Below, in pieces: positions 8,969 through 16,401 of a stretch of 23,601 nt of DNA; the first letter of the stretch is position 1, and every line of letters begins with the position of its first letter. The notes beneath the pieces were generated by a model. It saw nothing but the letters and a program-made list of their open reading frames with translations, did no database searches and had not been told where the DNA came from. Both the position numbers and the translations under genes were made by a program. The stretch comes from Pseudomonadota bacterium. Lineage in GTDB: Bacteria > Pseudomonadota > Gammaproteobacteria > Burkholderiales > Burkholderiaceae. The stretch is from positions 1 to 23,601 of the forward strand of contig CAUJJP010000072.1 of assembly GCA_963205525.1 (NCBI GenBank), read 5' to 3'.

Positions 8969-10171
8969 ATGATGGTCGGTAGGCAGAACCTGCTCGTCGC
9001 CGTGACGCTTGGCTTGGCCGTGGCGGCAGGATCGTCGGCGAGCGGGCGCTCCAGCACGCTGCCCTCCAAGCCCGCGACGTCGACGCTGGCCGACGTACCG
9101 GCGGGGACGTGGTTCGAGATTCCAGGCAGTCGCCTGATGGATGCGCTTCCTGCCGAGTCATCTCGCGCACCGATCCGTTACATCAGTGGCCCCAAGGCCA
9201 TCGTCAGCGCATGGAACGGCGCCGTGTTCAATACAAGGCTGCAGCGACTGGACATTTTCGCCAGCGGGGGCCATGGCGACTACTGCGGCAACGAGTACCT
9301 GGGATTCAGTCTTCATACGCTGGGTTGGCGACTGATCGAAGGTCCGAGCCGTCTGGACGGCTTCGACCTGCGTTCGGGGGTTGTCGACCCTTCGATCGAA
9401 CTGCCAGGCATTCCTGCCGAGGCGCGCGAGCGCAATGCCATGGGCTTTGCGCCGGATGGACGCCCGATCTCGCGCCACACCTACGGCGGGCAGGTCTATG
9501 ACCCCAGGCTCGATGTGTCGTTCATGTTCGGCGGGTCCCTGTGTTCCGGGGCTGGTACGGCAGATGACCGCTGGTGGTCGGCAACGCCCGAAGGCAAGTA
9601 CCGATACCTTGGAGGCAGCGGGGCCTGGACTGGCCTGGGGCTTTCCGCGGCCTACGACTCGGCCACCGGCAAGATCTTCCTCACGCTAGCGGGAAATGTG
9701 ACCGAGTACGACCCGGATCGCAATTTGAAGACGCCGCGCACGAACCGTGGCACGAATCGCACCTGGGGTCAGGTCGCAGCCATCGACCCGATACGACACC
9801 GGCTGCTGGTGATCGGGCACCTGAAACCGCAGGTGCCCGAGTCAAGGCCCTTCATCTTCGACACGGTGTCGGGCCGGCTTGACTTTGTCGACTTCGGTGA
9901 CGTGCCGTTTGCGTCGATTGCCGGGCTTGGCCTGCAATACGTGCCGCGACTCGATCGTTTCGTCGCCTGGGCGGGCGGGCCGACGCTGTTCTTCATTCAT
10001 CCTCAGACTTTTGCCGTCAAGACCGTCCAGACGTCGGGCCCGGTACCGCCCTTCACGACGAACGGCATGTATGGGCGATTTGCCTACAGCGAGGTCTACG
10101 ACGGCTTCGTGGTGGTGTCGGCCGCCGATCAGAACGTGCATTTCCTGAAGCTCGGTGGCGCCGGACAATGA
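8969..10171 (+). CDS. Secreted Kelch-like beta-propeller protein (paralogue of the upstream propeller)
   Basis: The 400-residue protein starts with a Sec-type signal (NLLVAVTLGLAVAAGSSASG) and is otherwise one propeller-like domain. It shares landmarks with the upstream 946-residue protein at matching positions: SGGHGDYCGNE (99-109) against WGGGHANYPGNE, and a RHTYGG segment with its His at residue 170 against AHTYD with its His at 169. Each is followed by a FGG turn. It lacks the Ig and DNRLRE domains and ends soon after the propeller. The family resemblance is to Kelch/galactose-oxidase beta-propellers, but I cannot see a copper site or assign an activity. Two Met codons are in tandem at the start. 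The stop overlaps the next gene's ATG by four bases, so the two are co-translated. Confidence 0.82.
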   Translation: MMVGRQNLLVAVTLGLAVAAGSSASGRSSTLPSKPATSTLADVPAGTWFEIPGSRLMDALPAESSRAPIRYISGPKAIVSAWNGAVFNTRLQRLDIFASGGHGDYCGNEYLGFSLHTLGWRLIEGPSRLDGFDLRSGVVDPSIELPGIPAEARERNAMGFAPDGRPISRHTYGGQVYDPRLDVSFMFGGSLCSGAGTADDRWWSATPEGKYRYLGGSGAWTGLGLSAAYDSATGKIFLTLAGNVTEYDPDRNLKTPRTNRGTNRTWGQVAAIDPIRHRLLVIGHLKPQVPESRPFIFDTVSGRLDFVDFGDVPFASIAGLGLQYVPRLDRFVAWAGGPTLFFIHPQTFAVKTVQTSGPVPPFTTNGMYGRFAYSEVYDGFVVVSAADQNVHFLKLGGAGQ

Positions 10172-12162
10172 GCGACGTCGACAACGAAGCTGGCCCTTCG
10201 GCCCAGGCGGACCCGCGTGACAAGCCAGAAGACACGGGGACTCAGACCGACAGGGGTCTGACCGCAAGGCGGCGCGGCGTGCTTCGTGCGATCTCCTGGG
10301 CCGGGACCTTGGGCTCGAGGTGGCTCGGCGGCGTGGGCTTAGGGTCCGCCGTCGCTGCCGAAGGCGCTGGCTCGACGCAGGGTGCGGGGCGCCGAGCTTT
10401 GTTGGACGACGGCGCGGTCGACTACCGCCCGAACCATGCCTATCTGTTTCAATCCATTGGTGCCCCGACCTACCGGTCCGGGCTGGGTGGCACTGACTTC
10501 AACGCAGACCTGTGGGGGCCGACGCACCACAACGTCGACAACACGACGGGCTGGGCATGGCGGCATCCTGGCGGAGACTGGCTCGATGAGAAGTTGATGC
10601 CGCAAGGGGGCGCGGCATGGGCGCAGTGGCGATCGGCTGCTCCAGCGTCGGCACTGGCGCAATCGGTTGGCAGGCTCAACCTGACCGCGCTCGTGCGGTA
10701 CTGCCAGCAGCGGTCACGGTGGCTTGCGCTGAATGTGCGTTGCACCGGCGCTGCGCTTGCGCTGCGTGGTCCATTCGATTCTGCGGCGACGGCGCCCAGC
10801 TTGCATGTGATCTACGACGACGGATCCGTTGACGTCCTGCGATGTCGGATCGTCGCGCCCTCGACGCCGAGCAGCGTGCTGCCGATTTCGGCGGCCAAGC
10901 AGTCCACCTTGCCTTGCTTTGTCGAATTCGATCGTCCGTCCAAGACCGTGGTGTCGGCCGCGATCACGCTGACGGTGGTCAAGCTGACGGACGGGCCTTC
11001 GCAGTTGGGGATCTTTCTCTGCGATCCGCCGGTCAACACGCAGTCCTCGACGACGGGTCTGGCAGAGCGTAGCGGCAGACTCGATGAGGGCATTGAAGCG
11101 CTGCCGGGCGTCATCGGCGCGCAGCGCTACCTGGACGGTGCGCGATTGTCGGACTTCGTCGTTGCCGGTGCGGCCAATCACGACGGCGAGGCTTTCTACG
11201 ACCCAGCGCTCTGGGGCGGACCCCAGGACAGGCGCAAGTGGCCGCACACCGCGGTGGGCAAGTGGGTCAATCCTCCGGCGGCCGGTCTTTCGCTCGTCTC
11301 GAGCGACTACCGGGGCGATGGCTTCTTGCCGCTGGCCGGCGGGCTCGGCGCAATGCGTCTGGAGATGCCTGACGGCGGGGTTCCGGTCGGGGGTGACGTG
11401 GGCTACCACGGGACGCTGGCCAGCAACATGAAGCTGTTCATGCCCTTCGAGGACTTCGGTCGCCTGAGTCGGATCTTCGTTCGCTACTACATGCGGCTGG
11501 GCACCCCTTATGTGCGCACGCCGGCCGACCGGCGCGAGGTGAGACAGGGCGGTGCCGCCCGTTGGTCCGAATTGGGGGGCAAGATCGGCATCTCGGCCGC
11601 GCACGCCACAACCTATGGGGGTGTCAGCGGCTCATCAGGGGGCGGCTTCGGCTGGCAGATGCGCCACGCCTGGTCCGACTGCGATGCGGCACAAGGCGGG
11701 CCGGACGAGGGAGGGGTCGTCTGCGGTTGGCATCTCTACGACTTCCAGCGTGCAAATCCCGAAGGCTACCGATACGGCACGGAGAGTCAGAACCGCGCCA
11801 ACTGGGGCCAGCAGGGTGGTCTGGGCAGCGTGCTCTACGCAGGGCGCTGGTACTGCGTCGAGACTGAGGTGAGGCTCAACACGGTGGACGCGGCCGACAA
11901 CGGCTTCGAGCCCGATGGTGCGCTGCGCACCTGGATCGACGGGCGACTGGCGTACGAGCGGGTCGGCATGGTGTTCCGAACCCTGCCGCTTTATTCGCCA
12001 GCGTATGCACCCAACCGCCTTCGCCCTTGCCGCGAGCTTGGCGTGAAGGAACTCTGGTGGAACTGGTTCCATGGCGGCACGACGCAGAACACGGTGCGAC
12101 GGACCATGTTCGTGACGGGGCTGGTCTGGGCACGAGAGCGCATTGGGCCGATCCGCATGTAG
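10168..12162 (+). CDS. Exported protein with Tat-like signal and lectin/polysaccharide-lyase-like C-terminal domain
   Basis: The 664-residue protein has a hydrophilic leader, then TARRRGVLRAISWAG (32-46) and a weakly hydrophobic segment ending AVAA (61-64). This resembles a twin-arginine signal with an A-x-A cleavage site. The middle (about 80-400) is not recognisable to me. The C-terminal part (about 415-655) shows features of concanavalin-A-like jelly-roll domains seen in PL14/PL20-type polysaccharide lyases: RIFVRYYMRLG, GGKIGIS, WYCVETEVRLNT, then GALRTWIDGRLAYE and a Trp-rich strand ELWWNWFHGG. It could bind or cleave the polysaccharide made by the cluster; catalytic residues cannot be assigned by eye. 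A cofactor or cytoplasmic folding need would explain Tat export. It is coupled to the propeller gene by an ATGA overlap and converges on the Asn-synthetase homologue. Confidence 0.75.
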   Translation: MSDVDNEAGPSAQADPRDKPEDTGTQTDRGLTARRRGVLRAISWAGTLGSRWLGGVGLGSAVAAEGAGSTQGAGRRALLDDGAVDYRPNHAYLFQSIGAPTYRSGLGGTDFNADLWGPTHHNVDNTTGWAWRHPGGDWLDEKLMPQGGAAWAQWRSAAPASALAQSVGRLNLTALVRYCQQRSRWLALNVRCTGAALALRGPFDSAATAPSLHVIYDDGSVDVLRCRIVAPSTPSSVLPISAAKQSTLPCFVEFDRPSKTVVSAAITLTVVKLTDGPSQLGIFLCDPPVNTQSSTTGLAERSGRLDEGIEALPGVIGAQRYLDGARLSDFVVAGAANHDGEAFYDPALWGGPQDRRKWPHTAVGKWVNPPAAGLSLVSSDYRGDGFLPLAGGLGAMRLEMPDGGVPVGGDVGYHGTLASNMKLFMPFEDFGRLSRIFVRYYMRLGTPYVRTPADRREVRQGGAARWSELGGKIGISAAHATTYGGVSGSSGGGFGWQMRHAWSDCDAAQGGPDEGGVVCGWHLYDFQRANPEGYRYGTESQNRANWGQQGGLGSVLYAGRWYCVETEVRLNTVDAADNGFEPDGALRTWIDGRLAYERVGMVFRTLPLYSPAYAPNRLRPCRELGVKELWWNWFHGGTTQNTVRRTMFVTGLVWARERIGPIRM

Positions 12163-12178
12163 CGCAGACGATCGGCCC
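12145..12178. terminator. Inverted repeat at convergent junction (possible bidirectional terminator)
   Basis: GGGCCGATC (12145-12153) and GATCGGCCC (12170-12178) form a perfect 9-bp stem with a 16-base loop that contains the stop codon of the plus-strand gene. There is no T-tract on either strand, so it would be an imperfect terminator or an RNA-stabilising hairpin. Confidence 0.35.
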
Positions 12179-12185
12179 TCGACGA

Positions 12186-13883
12186 CTAGCCGGGAACCCG
12201 GAACTCCGGCTGGTGGCGGCGCAGCCAGAGCTCCAGCATGGTCAGGATCCAGACCATCTCGCCGTAGTAGCCCGGGTGGGCCGGCAAGTGGGTGCTCAGC
12301 AAGGGGTCGACGAAATCGCGCCGCACCAGGCCGCGGCTCGCGATCGAGCGCAGGGCGTCCTCGGCGAGCGCACGCAGACCGGCGTGCTGCACCGCCCAGA
12401 CGCCGAAGGGCAGGCCGAAGCCGTGTTTCTTCTTGCTCAGGATCTCGTCCGGCAGGAAGCCGCGCAGCGCTTCCTTGAAGAACCAGCGCAGCTTCATGCC
12501 GCGCAGCTTGTAGGAGGCCGGGAGCTTGAGCGAGAACTCCAGGAGCTGGCGGTCGATGAACGGGAAGGCCACGTCCAGGCCCGCCATCTGGGTCGCATTG
12601 CGCACCTTGGGCAGGTCGCTCTCCGCGAGCGTGAATCGCCAGTCGTAGGCCAGGGTGCGATCGAGTTCGCCGTCGGCGTCGGCCTGGCGCCAGACCTCTC
12701 GCTGCAGGGCCAGCGGCGCGTCGGCGTCGACGCTGGCCACGAAGCCCGGGGTCAGGACCTCGTGCATGCCCAGGCGCAGCAGCAGGTTGTGGCCCTGGAT
12801 GCGGTCCGGCATCGGTGTGCGCGCATGGCGGATGTAGCCGCTGCCGAGCTTGAGCACGGGCGTGCGCCCGACCACCGCGTGGCCGAACACCGGCTCCAGC
12901 AGTCGCTGGCGCAGCACTGGTGGCAGCCGTCCGTAGGCGCTGAACAGGCGCTGGGTGGAGTAGCGCACGTTGCCGCCGAACAATTCGTCACCACCGTCAC
13001 CGGCGATCAGGTGGCGCACGCCGTCGCCGTGCGCCACCCGCGCGCAGCAGTAGGCCGGCAGCAGCGAGGAGTTGCCGAAGGGCTGGTCCTGCCATGCCGC
13101 CACCTCGGGCATGTGGCGCAGCAGGTCGTCGGGGGTGACGTAGTACTCGTGGTGGTCGGTGCCGAAACGCTTCGCCGCGATGCGCGCGTACGCCATTTCG
13201 TCGTAGCCCTGGGCCTCGAAACCGATCGAGTAGGTCGAGGCCGGCTGGCCGCTGACCTCGCCGATCAGGCCGGCGACCGTTGAGCTGTCGGTGCCGCCGC
13301 TCAGGAAGCAGGCGGCCCGGCCGTCGCCGCCGAGCCGGCGCGCCACCGCGTCGCGCAGGAGCTGGCGGAACTCGTCGCGCAGCGCCGGAAACGAGGGCCT
13401 GGCCAGCGGACGGAAGCTGGGCGTCCAGTAGCGCGTGATCGTGAGCCGGCCGCGCTCGAACAGCGCGCAGTGGCCGGCCGGCAGGCGGCGCACGGCGGCG
13501 AACACGGTGCGCGGCGCGGGGATGCCGTGGAAATAGAGGTAGTCGAACAGGGCTTGTGGGTCCAGTGCCTCGCCCGGACCGGCGAGATCGTCGGCGCGCG
13601 TCGAGACCCGCAGCCGCTGACCGTCGATGCGATAGCACAGCGTGTGTTCGGCGAAGCGGTCCACCGCCAGGAAGCTGCGGCCGTCGCCAAGATCGACCGC
13701 GACCGCAAAGCCGCCGTCGGCGCGCGCGGCGGCCGCCGCCGGCCCGTGCTGCAGCACCGCCTGCCGCCAGTCGTCGGCGCGGGCGGTGCGGCCCGGGCTC
13801 AGTTCAGGCCAGCGTGCATCGCCCACGCAGGGCAGGGCGGAGGTTTCGACAGGGGTCTGGGCGGGGGAGGGCAGGGCGCTCAT
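12186..13883 (-). CDS. Asparagine-synthetase homologue without the N-terminal glutaminase Cys
   Basis: The 565-residue protein has the asparagine-synthetase ATP-pyrophosphatase domain: PP-loop FLSGGTDSS (193-201), YSIGFEAQGYDEM, IAGDGGDELFGG and LRWFFKEALRGFLPDEI followed by KKKHGFGLP. The N-terminal 150 residues keep parts of a GATase-like fold (FAVAVDLGDG, FLAVDRF, VRRLPAGH). However, the protein begins MSALPSP instead of the MCG start whose Cys2 hydrolyses glutamine, so it probably uses free ammonia or another amine donor. In polysaccharide clusters such proteins are thought to amidate sugar acids or build other amide links (family knowledge plus inference). It starts inside the stop of the TPR-like gene (ATGA at 13883-13880). 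Confidence 0.88.
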   Translation of the reverse strand: MSALPSPAQTPVETSALPCVGDARWPELSPGRTARADDWRQAVLQHGPAAAAARADGGFAVAVDLGDGRSFLAVDRFAEHTLCYRIDGQRLRVSTRADDLAGPGEALDPQALFDYLYFHGIPAPRTVFAAVRRLPAGHCALFERGRLTITRYWTPSFRPLARPSFPALRDEFRQLLRDAVARRLGGDGRAACFLSGGTDSSTVAGLIGEVSGQPASTYSIGFEAQGYDEMAYARIAAKRFGTDHHEYYVTPDDLLRHMPEVAAWQDQPFGNSSLLPAYCCARVAHGDGVRHLIAGDGGDELFGGNVRYSTQRLFSAYGRLPPVLRQRLLEPVFGHAVVGRTPVLKLGSGYIRHARTPMPDRIQGHNLLLRLGMHEVLTPGFVASVDADAPLALQREVWRQADADGELDRTLAYDWRFTLAESDLPKVRNATQMAGLDVAFPFIDRQLLEFSLKLPASYKLRGMKLRWFFKEALRGFLPDEILSKKKHGFGLPFGVWAVQHAGLRALAEDALRSIASRGLVRRDFVDPLLSTHLPAHPGYYGEMVWILTMLELWLRRHQPEFRVPG

Positions 13884-14647
13884 GGCGTCGACGCCGCCGA
13901 GGCGGCGGATTCAGGCGGTTGCGGGGCGGAAGCAGCGGGCTCGGCCGTCTGGGCCGCTGAAGCGGGGGGTTCGGGCGCCTGTGGCGCCGAAGCGGCGGCA
14001 GCGCGCTGGCGTGCCGCCCGCTGGGCGGCGGCGATGGCCTCGGCGCCCATGCCGCTGCGCTGCGCCAGCGCCAGCACGCGCGGCTCGTCCGGCAGGTAAT
14101 TCAGCGCGGCCTCCATCGTCTGCCGGGCGCCCGCCGTGAGGCCCAGCTGCAGCTGGGCCTCGGCCCAGTCCACGTAGGGCGGCCAGTAGTCGGGCTTCAC
14201 CTCGCGCGCACGCATGAAGGCGGCGCTCGCCGCGTCGTACTGCTTGAGCAGCAGGTGCGCCTGGCCGATCCGGGTCAGGACCTCGGGCAGGAGCGGGAAG
14301 TCGGGACGCAGGGTACGCAGCACGAACTGGTAGTCGTCGATTGAGGTGCCGATCAGGAACTCGCGCTGCTGGCGAGGCACGCCGGCCATCTGCGCCCGGT
14401 TCAGGTTCATCAGGCCCCAGCAGTAGTGATGCATGGACCAGAAGGTCTCACCCATGAGGGCGATCCAGTGCTCGGCGCGCGGCGAGCGCTGCGGCCCCGA
14501 CTGGGTGTGCGCGAAGCCCTGGGTGTCGCGGCAGTAGCTGGGCAGCAGCGCCAGCTCGCCCTCGGTCCAGTTGCGTGGCTTGTCGGCGCGGGCGTCGGCG
14601 CCGATGAGGAGCAGCGCCGCGGTCAAGGCGGTGGTCAGCAGCCGCAT
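13880..14647 (-). CDS. Secreted TPR-like protein with Ala/Pro-rich tail
   Basis: The 255-residue protein starts MRLLTTALTAALLLIGADARA, a clear Sec signal, which is why the ATG at 14647 is preferred over upstream in-frame codons. Residues about 60-100 contain several aromatic and His residues (WSMHHYCWGLMNLNRAQM). Residues about 115-195 read like TPR helices (IGQAHLLLKQYDAASAAFMRAREVKP, then WAEAQLQLG and METALNYLPDE-like spacing). The last 50 residues are low-complexity Ala/Pro/Ser/Glu. It is probably a periplasmic scaffold for the export or modification machinery. Coupling to the Asn-synthetase homologue suggests a shared pathway although the two products act in different compartments. No enzyme activity is visible. 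Confidence 0.78.
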   Translation of the reverse strand: MRLLTTALTAALLLIGADARADKPRNWTEGELALLPSYCRDTQGFAHTQSGPQRSPRAEHWIALMGETFWSMHHYCWGLMNLNRAQMAGVPRQQREFLIGTSIDDYQFVLRTLRPDFPLLPEVLTRIGQAHLLLKQYDAASAAFMRAREVKPDYWPPYVDWAEAQLQLGLTAGARQTMEAALNYLPDEPRVLALAQRSGMGAEAIAAAQRAARQRAAAASAPQAPEPPASAAQTAEPAASAPQPPESAASAASTP

Positions 14648-14906
14648 GGATGGGTGGCCGGATTCGAGGCCGGCGGAGTGGTTGCTCGGGGCGGGCGCAT
14701 CGACGGCCGAGAGTCCGATAGGGCACCGGCTGCCGGCGCGTCTGATCCCGGGCGCTCGGGGGGATGATATGCGGGGCGGATGGCCGGGTTGCGTGCGGGG
14801 ATGCGGTAAGAATCCACTGATCGGCGCGCCGTGGCTGCTTGGCGGCCGGCCCACTCGCTATCCTCATCGTTCGCATGCCTCCGCCCACCTCCCTGGATAC
14901 CCCGCG
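14648..14906. promoter_or_regulatory. Divergent intergenic region, candidate promoters for both directions
   Basis: These 259 bases lie between the start of the minus-strand TPR/Asn-synthetase pair and the plus-strand flippase, so promoters in both directions are expected here. TATCAT on the minus strand (14769-14764) matches the -10 consensus at five of six bases, 117 bases before the TPR start, but I find no good -35. On the plus strand TATCCT (14859-14864) lies 43 bases before the flippase ATG, also without a clear -35. Both are tentative. Confidence 0.3.
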
Positions 14907-16388
14907 ATGACCGGCCCGGGCCAGGGTTCGTCCGGGCAGTTGCTGTCCGGGTCGCTGTGGATGATCGGCGCGCGCTGGGCGATGCGGCTGATCGGCCTGG
15001 TCAGCACCATGATCCTCGCGCGCCTGCTGGCGCCGGCGGATTTCGGCCTCGTCGCGATGGTGATGATCGCCTACGGCCTGTTCGAGACCGTGGCCTACGC
15101 CGGGGTCGACCTCGCGCTCATGCGCGCACAAACCGACAGCCGGGAACACTTCGACACCGCCTGGACCATCCAGCTCCTGCAGGGGCTGTTCGTGGCCTGC
15201 GCCGTCGTCCTTGCCGCGCCACTGGCGGCGCGCTACTTCGGCGAGCCGCGTATCGACGAGGTGATGCTGGTGGTGGCGGCGAAGGCGGTGGTCGACGGCG
15301 CACAGAACATCGGCGTCGTGCACTTTCGCAAGGAACTCGACTTCGCGCGCGAGTTCCGCTTCAACCTCTACGCCAAGCTCGGCAGCTTCCTGATCGTGAT
15401 CGCCGCCGCGCTGTGGTGGCGCAACTACTGGGCGCTGGTCGCCGGTTCGCTGGCGGGGTCGGTCGTCACCGTCGGCCTGAGCTACGCCATGCATCCCTAC
15501 CGGCCGCGCCTGTCGCTGGCGCGCGCGCGCGACCTGTGGGGCTTTTCGCAGTGGCTGCTGCTGTCGCGCATCGGCAGCTACCTGAACCGCAAGTGCGACA
15601 CCTTCATCGTCGGCGGCGCCGTCGGCAGCACGGCGATGGGGACTTACCACGTGGCGACCGAGCTCGCCACCTTGCCCAGCAACGAGCTGGTGATGCCGAT
15701 CCGGCGCGCCTTGTTCCCCAACCTGGCGCGCATCGCCGACGACCGGGCCGCGTTCCGGCGCGCGGTGGCGGACAGCTTCTCCGCCGTCGCCGTGGTCTGC
15801 CTGGGCGTCAGCGTCGTCCTGTGGGCACTGGCGCCGCAGTTCGTGCACGTGCTGCTGGGCAGCCAGTGGGACGCCGCGGTGCCGGTGGTGGCGGCGATGG
15901 CGATCTACGGCGGGGCGTCGTCGCTGATCCTGGTGCTGGAGGTGCCGCTGTGGGTGGCCGGCCGGACCAGCCTGTCGGCGGCTCAGGCCTGGATCGAGCT
16001 CGCGGTGCTGGCGCCGCTGACGGTGTGGGCGGTGCGCGTCGGCGGTGTCGAGGGGGCGGCCCAGGTGCGCGCCGGCCTGTCCGTGGCGATGGTGCCGCTC
16101 ATGATGGCCTTCAGCGTGCGCGCGGGCAACCTCGGGTGGAGCCCGCTGCTGCGCGCCGCCTGGCGGCCGGTGGTCGCCGCCGCCGGTGTGGCGGCGCTGG
16201 TGCTGATGTTGCCGAGCGCCTGGGCCTGGCCGGCGCTGGTGGTGCTGGTGGTCAAGGGGGCGCTGCTGCTGCTGCTGTTCCTGGCCTTCGTCATGGCCTT
16301 GTGGGCGCTCGCCGGCCGCCCGCCCGGATTCGAGGCGGCGACCCTGGACTTGCTGGCGCGCCGGCTGCGCCGCACGGCCCGCTCCTGA
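14907..16388 (+). CDS. Wzx-type polysaccharide flippase (MOP superfamily)
   Basis: The 493-residue membrane protein has about 12-14 hydrophobic segments across its length and the start typical of lipid-linked oligosaccharide flippases: SGSLWMIGARWAMRLIGLVST followed by ILARLLAPADFGLVAM (the LxPxdyG motif). Further landmarks are an inner WGFSQWLLLSRIGSYLNRKCD segment and YHVATELATLPSNEL, close to the WzxC/Polysacc_synt group. It would move undecaprenyl-linked repeat units to the periplasm, where the O-ligase/polymerase homologue at 2953-4281 acts. The frame is open upstream to 14571 with no stop, but ATG 14907 sits just before the first helix. It is followed by the GNAT-like gene, whose ribosome site overlaps its stop. 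Confidence 0.9.
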   Translation: MTGPGQGSSGQLLSGSLWMIGARWAMRLIGLVSTMILARLLAPADFGLVAMVMIAYGLFETVAYAGVDLALMRAQTDSREHFDTAWTIQLLQGLFVACAVVLAAPLAARYFGEPRIDEVMLVVAAKAVVDGAQNIGVVHFRKELDFAREFRFNLYAKLGSFLIVIAAALWWRNYWALVAGSLAGSVVTVGLSYAMHPYRPRLSLARARDLWGFSQWLLLSRIGSYLNRKCDTFIVGGAVGSTAMGTYHVATELATLPSNELVMPIRRALFPNLARIADDRAAFRRAVADSFSAVAVVCLGVSVVLWALAPQFVHVLLGSQWDAAVPVVAAMAIYGGASSLILVLEVPLWVAGRTSLSAAQAWIELAVLAPLTVWAVRVGGVEGAAQVRAGLSVAMVPLMMAFSVRAGNLGWSPLLRAAWRPVVAAAGVAALVLMLPSAWAWPALVVLVVKGALLLLLFLAFVMALWALAGRPPGFEAATLDLLARRLRRTARS

Positions 16389-16392
16389 AGGA
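16387..16392 (+). promoter_or_regulatory. Shine-Dalgarno overlapping the flippase stop codon
   Basis: GAAGGA begins within the TGA of the flippase (16386-16388) and lies nine bases before the ATG at 16402. It supports that start and suggests translational coupling of the two genes. Confidence 0.55.
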
Positions 16393-16401
16393 CTCTCGGC
16401 G

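Noticed and set aside
8947..8969. Sigma-54-like TGGCAC ... TTGC before the second propeller gene
   Set aside because: The spacing between the two elements is wrong: the conserved GG and GC are 14 bases apart rather than 10, and the site abuts the start codon.
12027..13283. Plus-strand frame of 418 codons opposite the Asn-synthetase homologue
   Set aside because: It has no domain features and overlaps a strong minus-strand family match.
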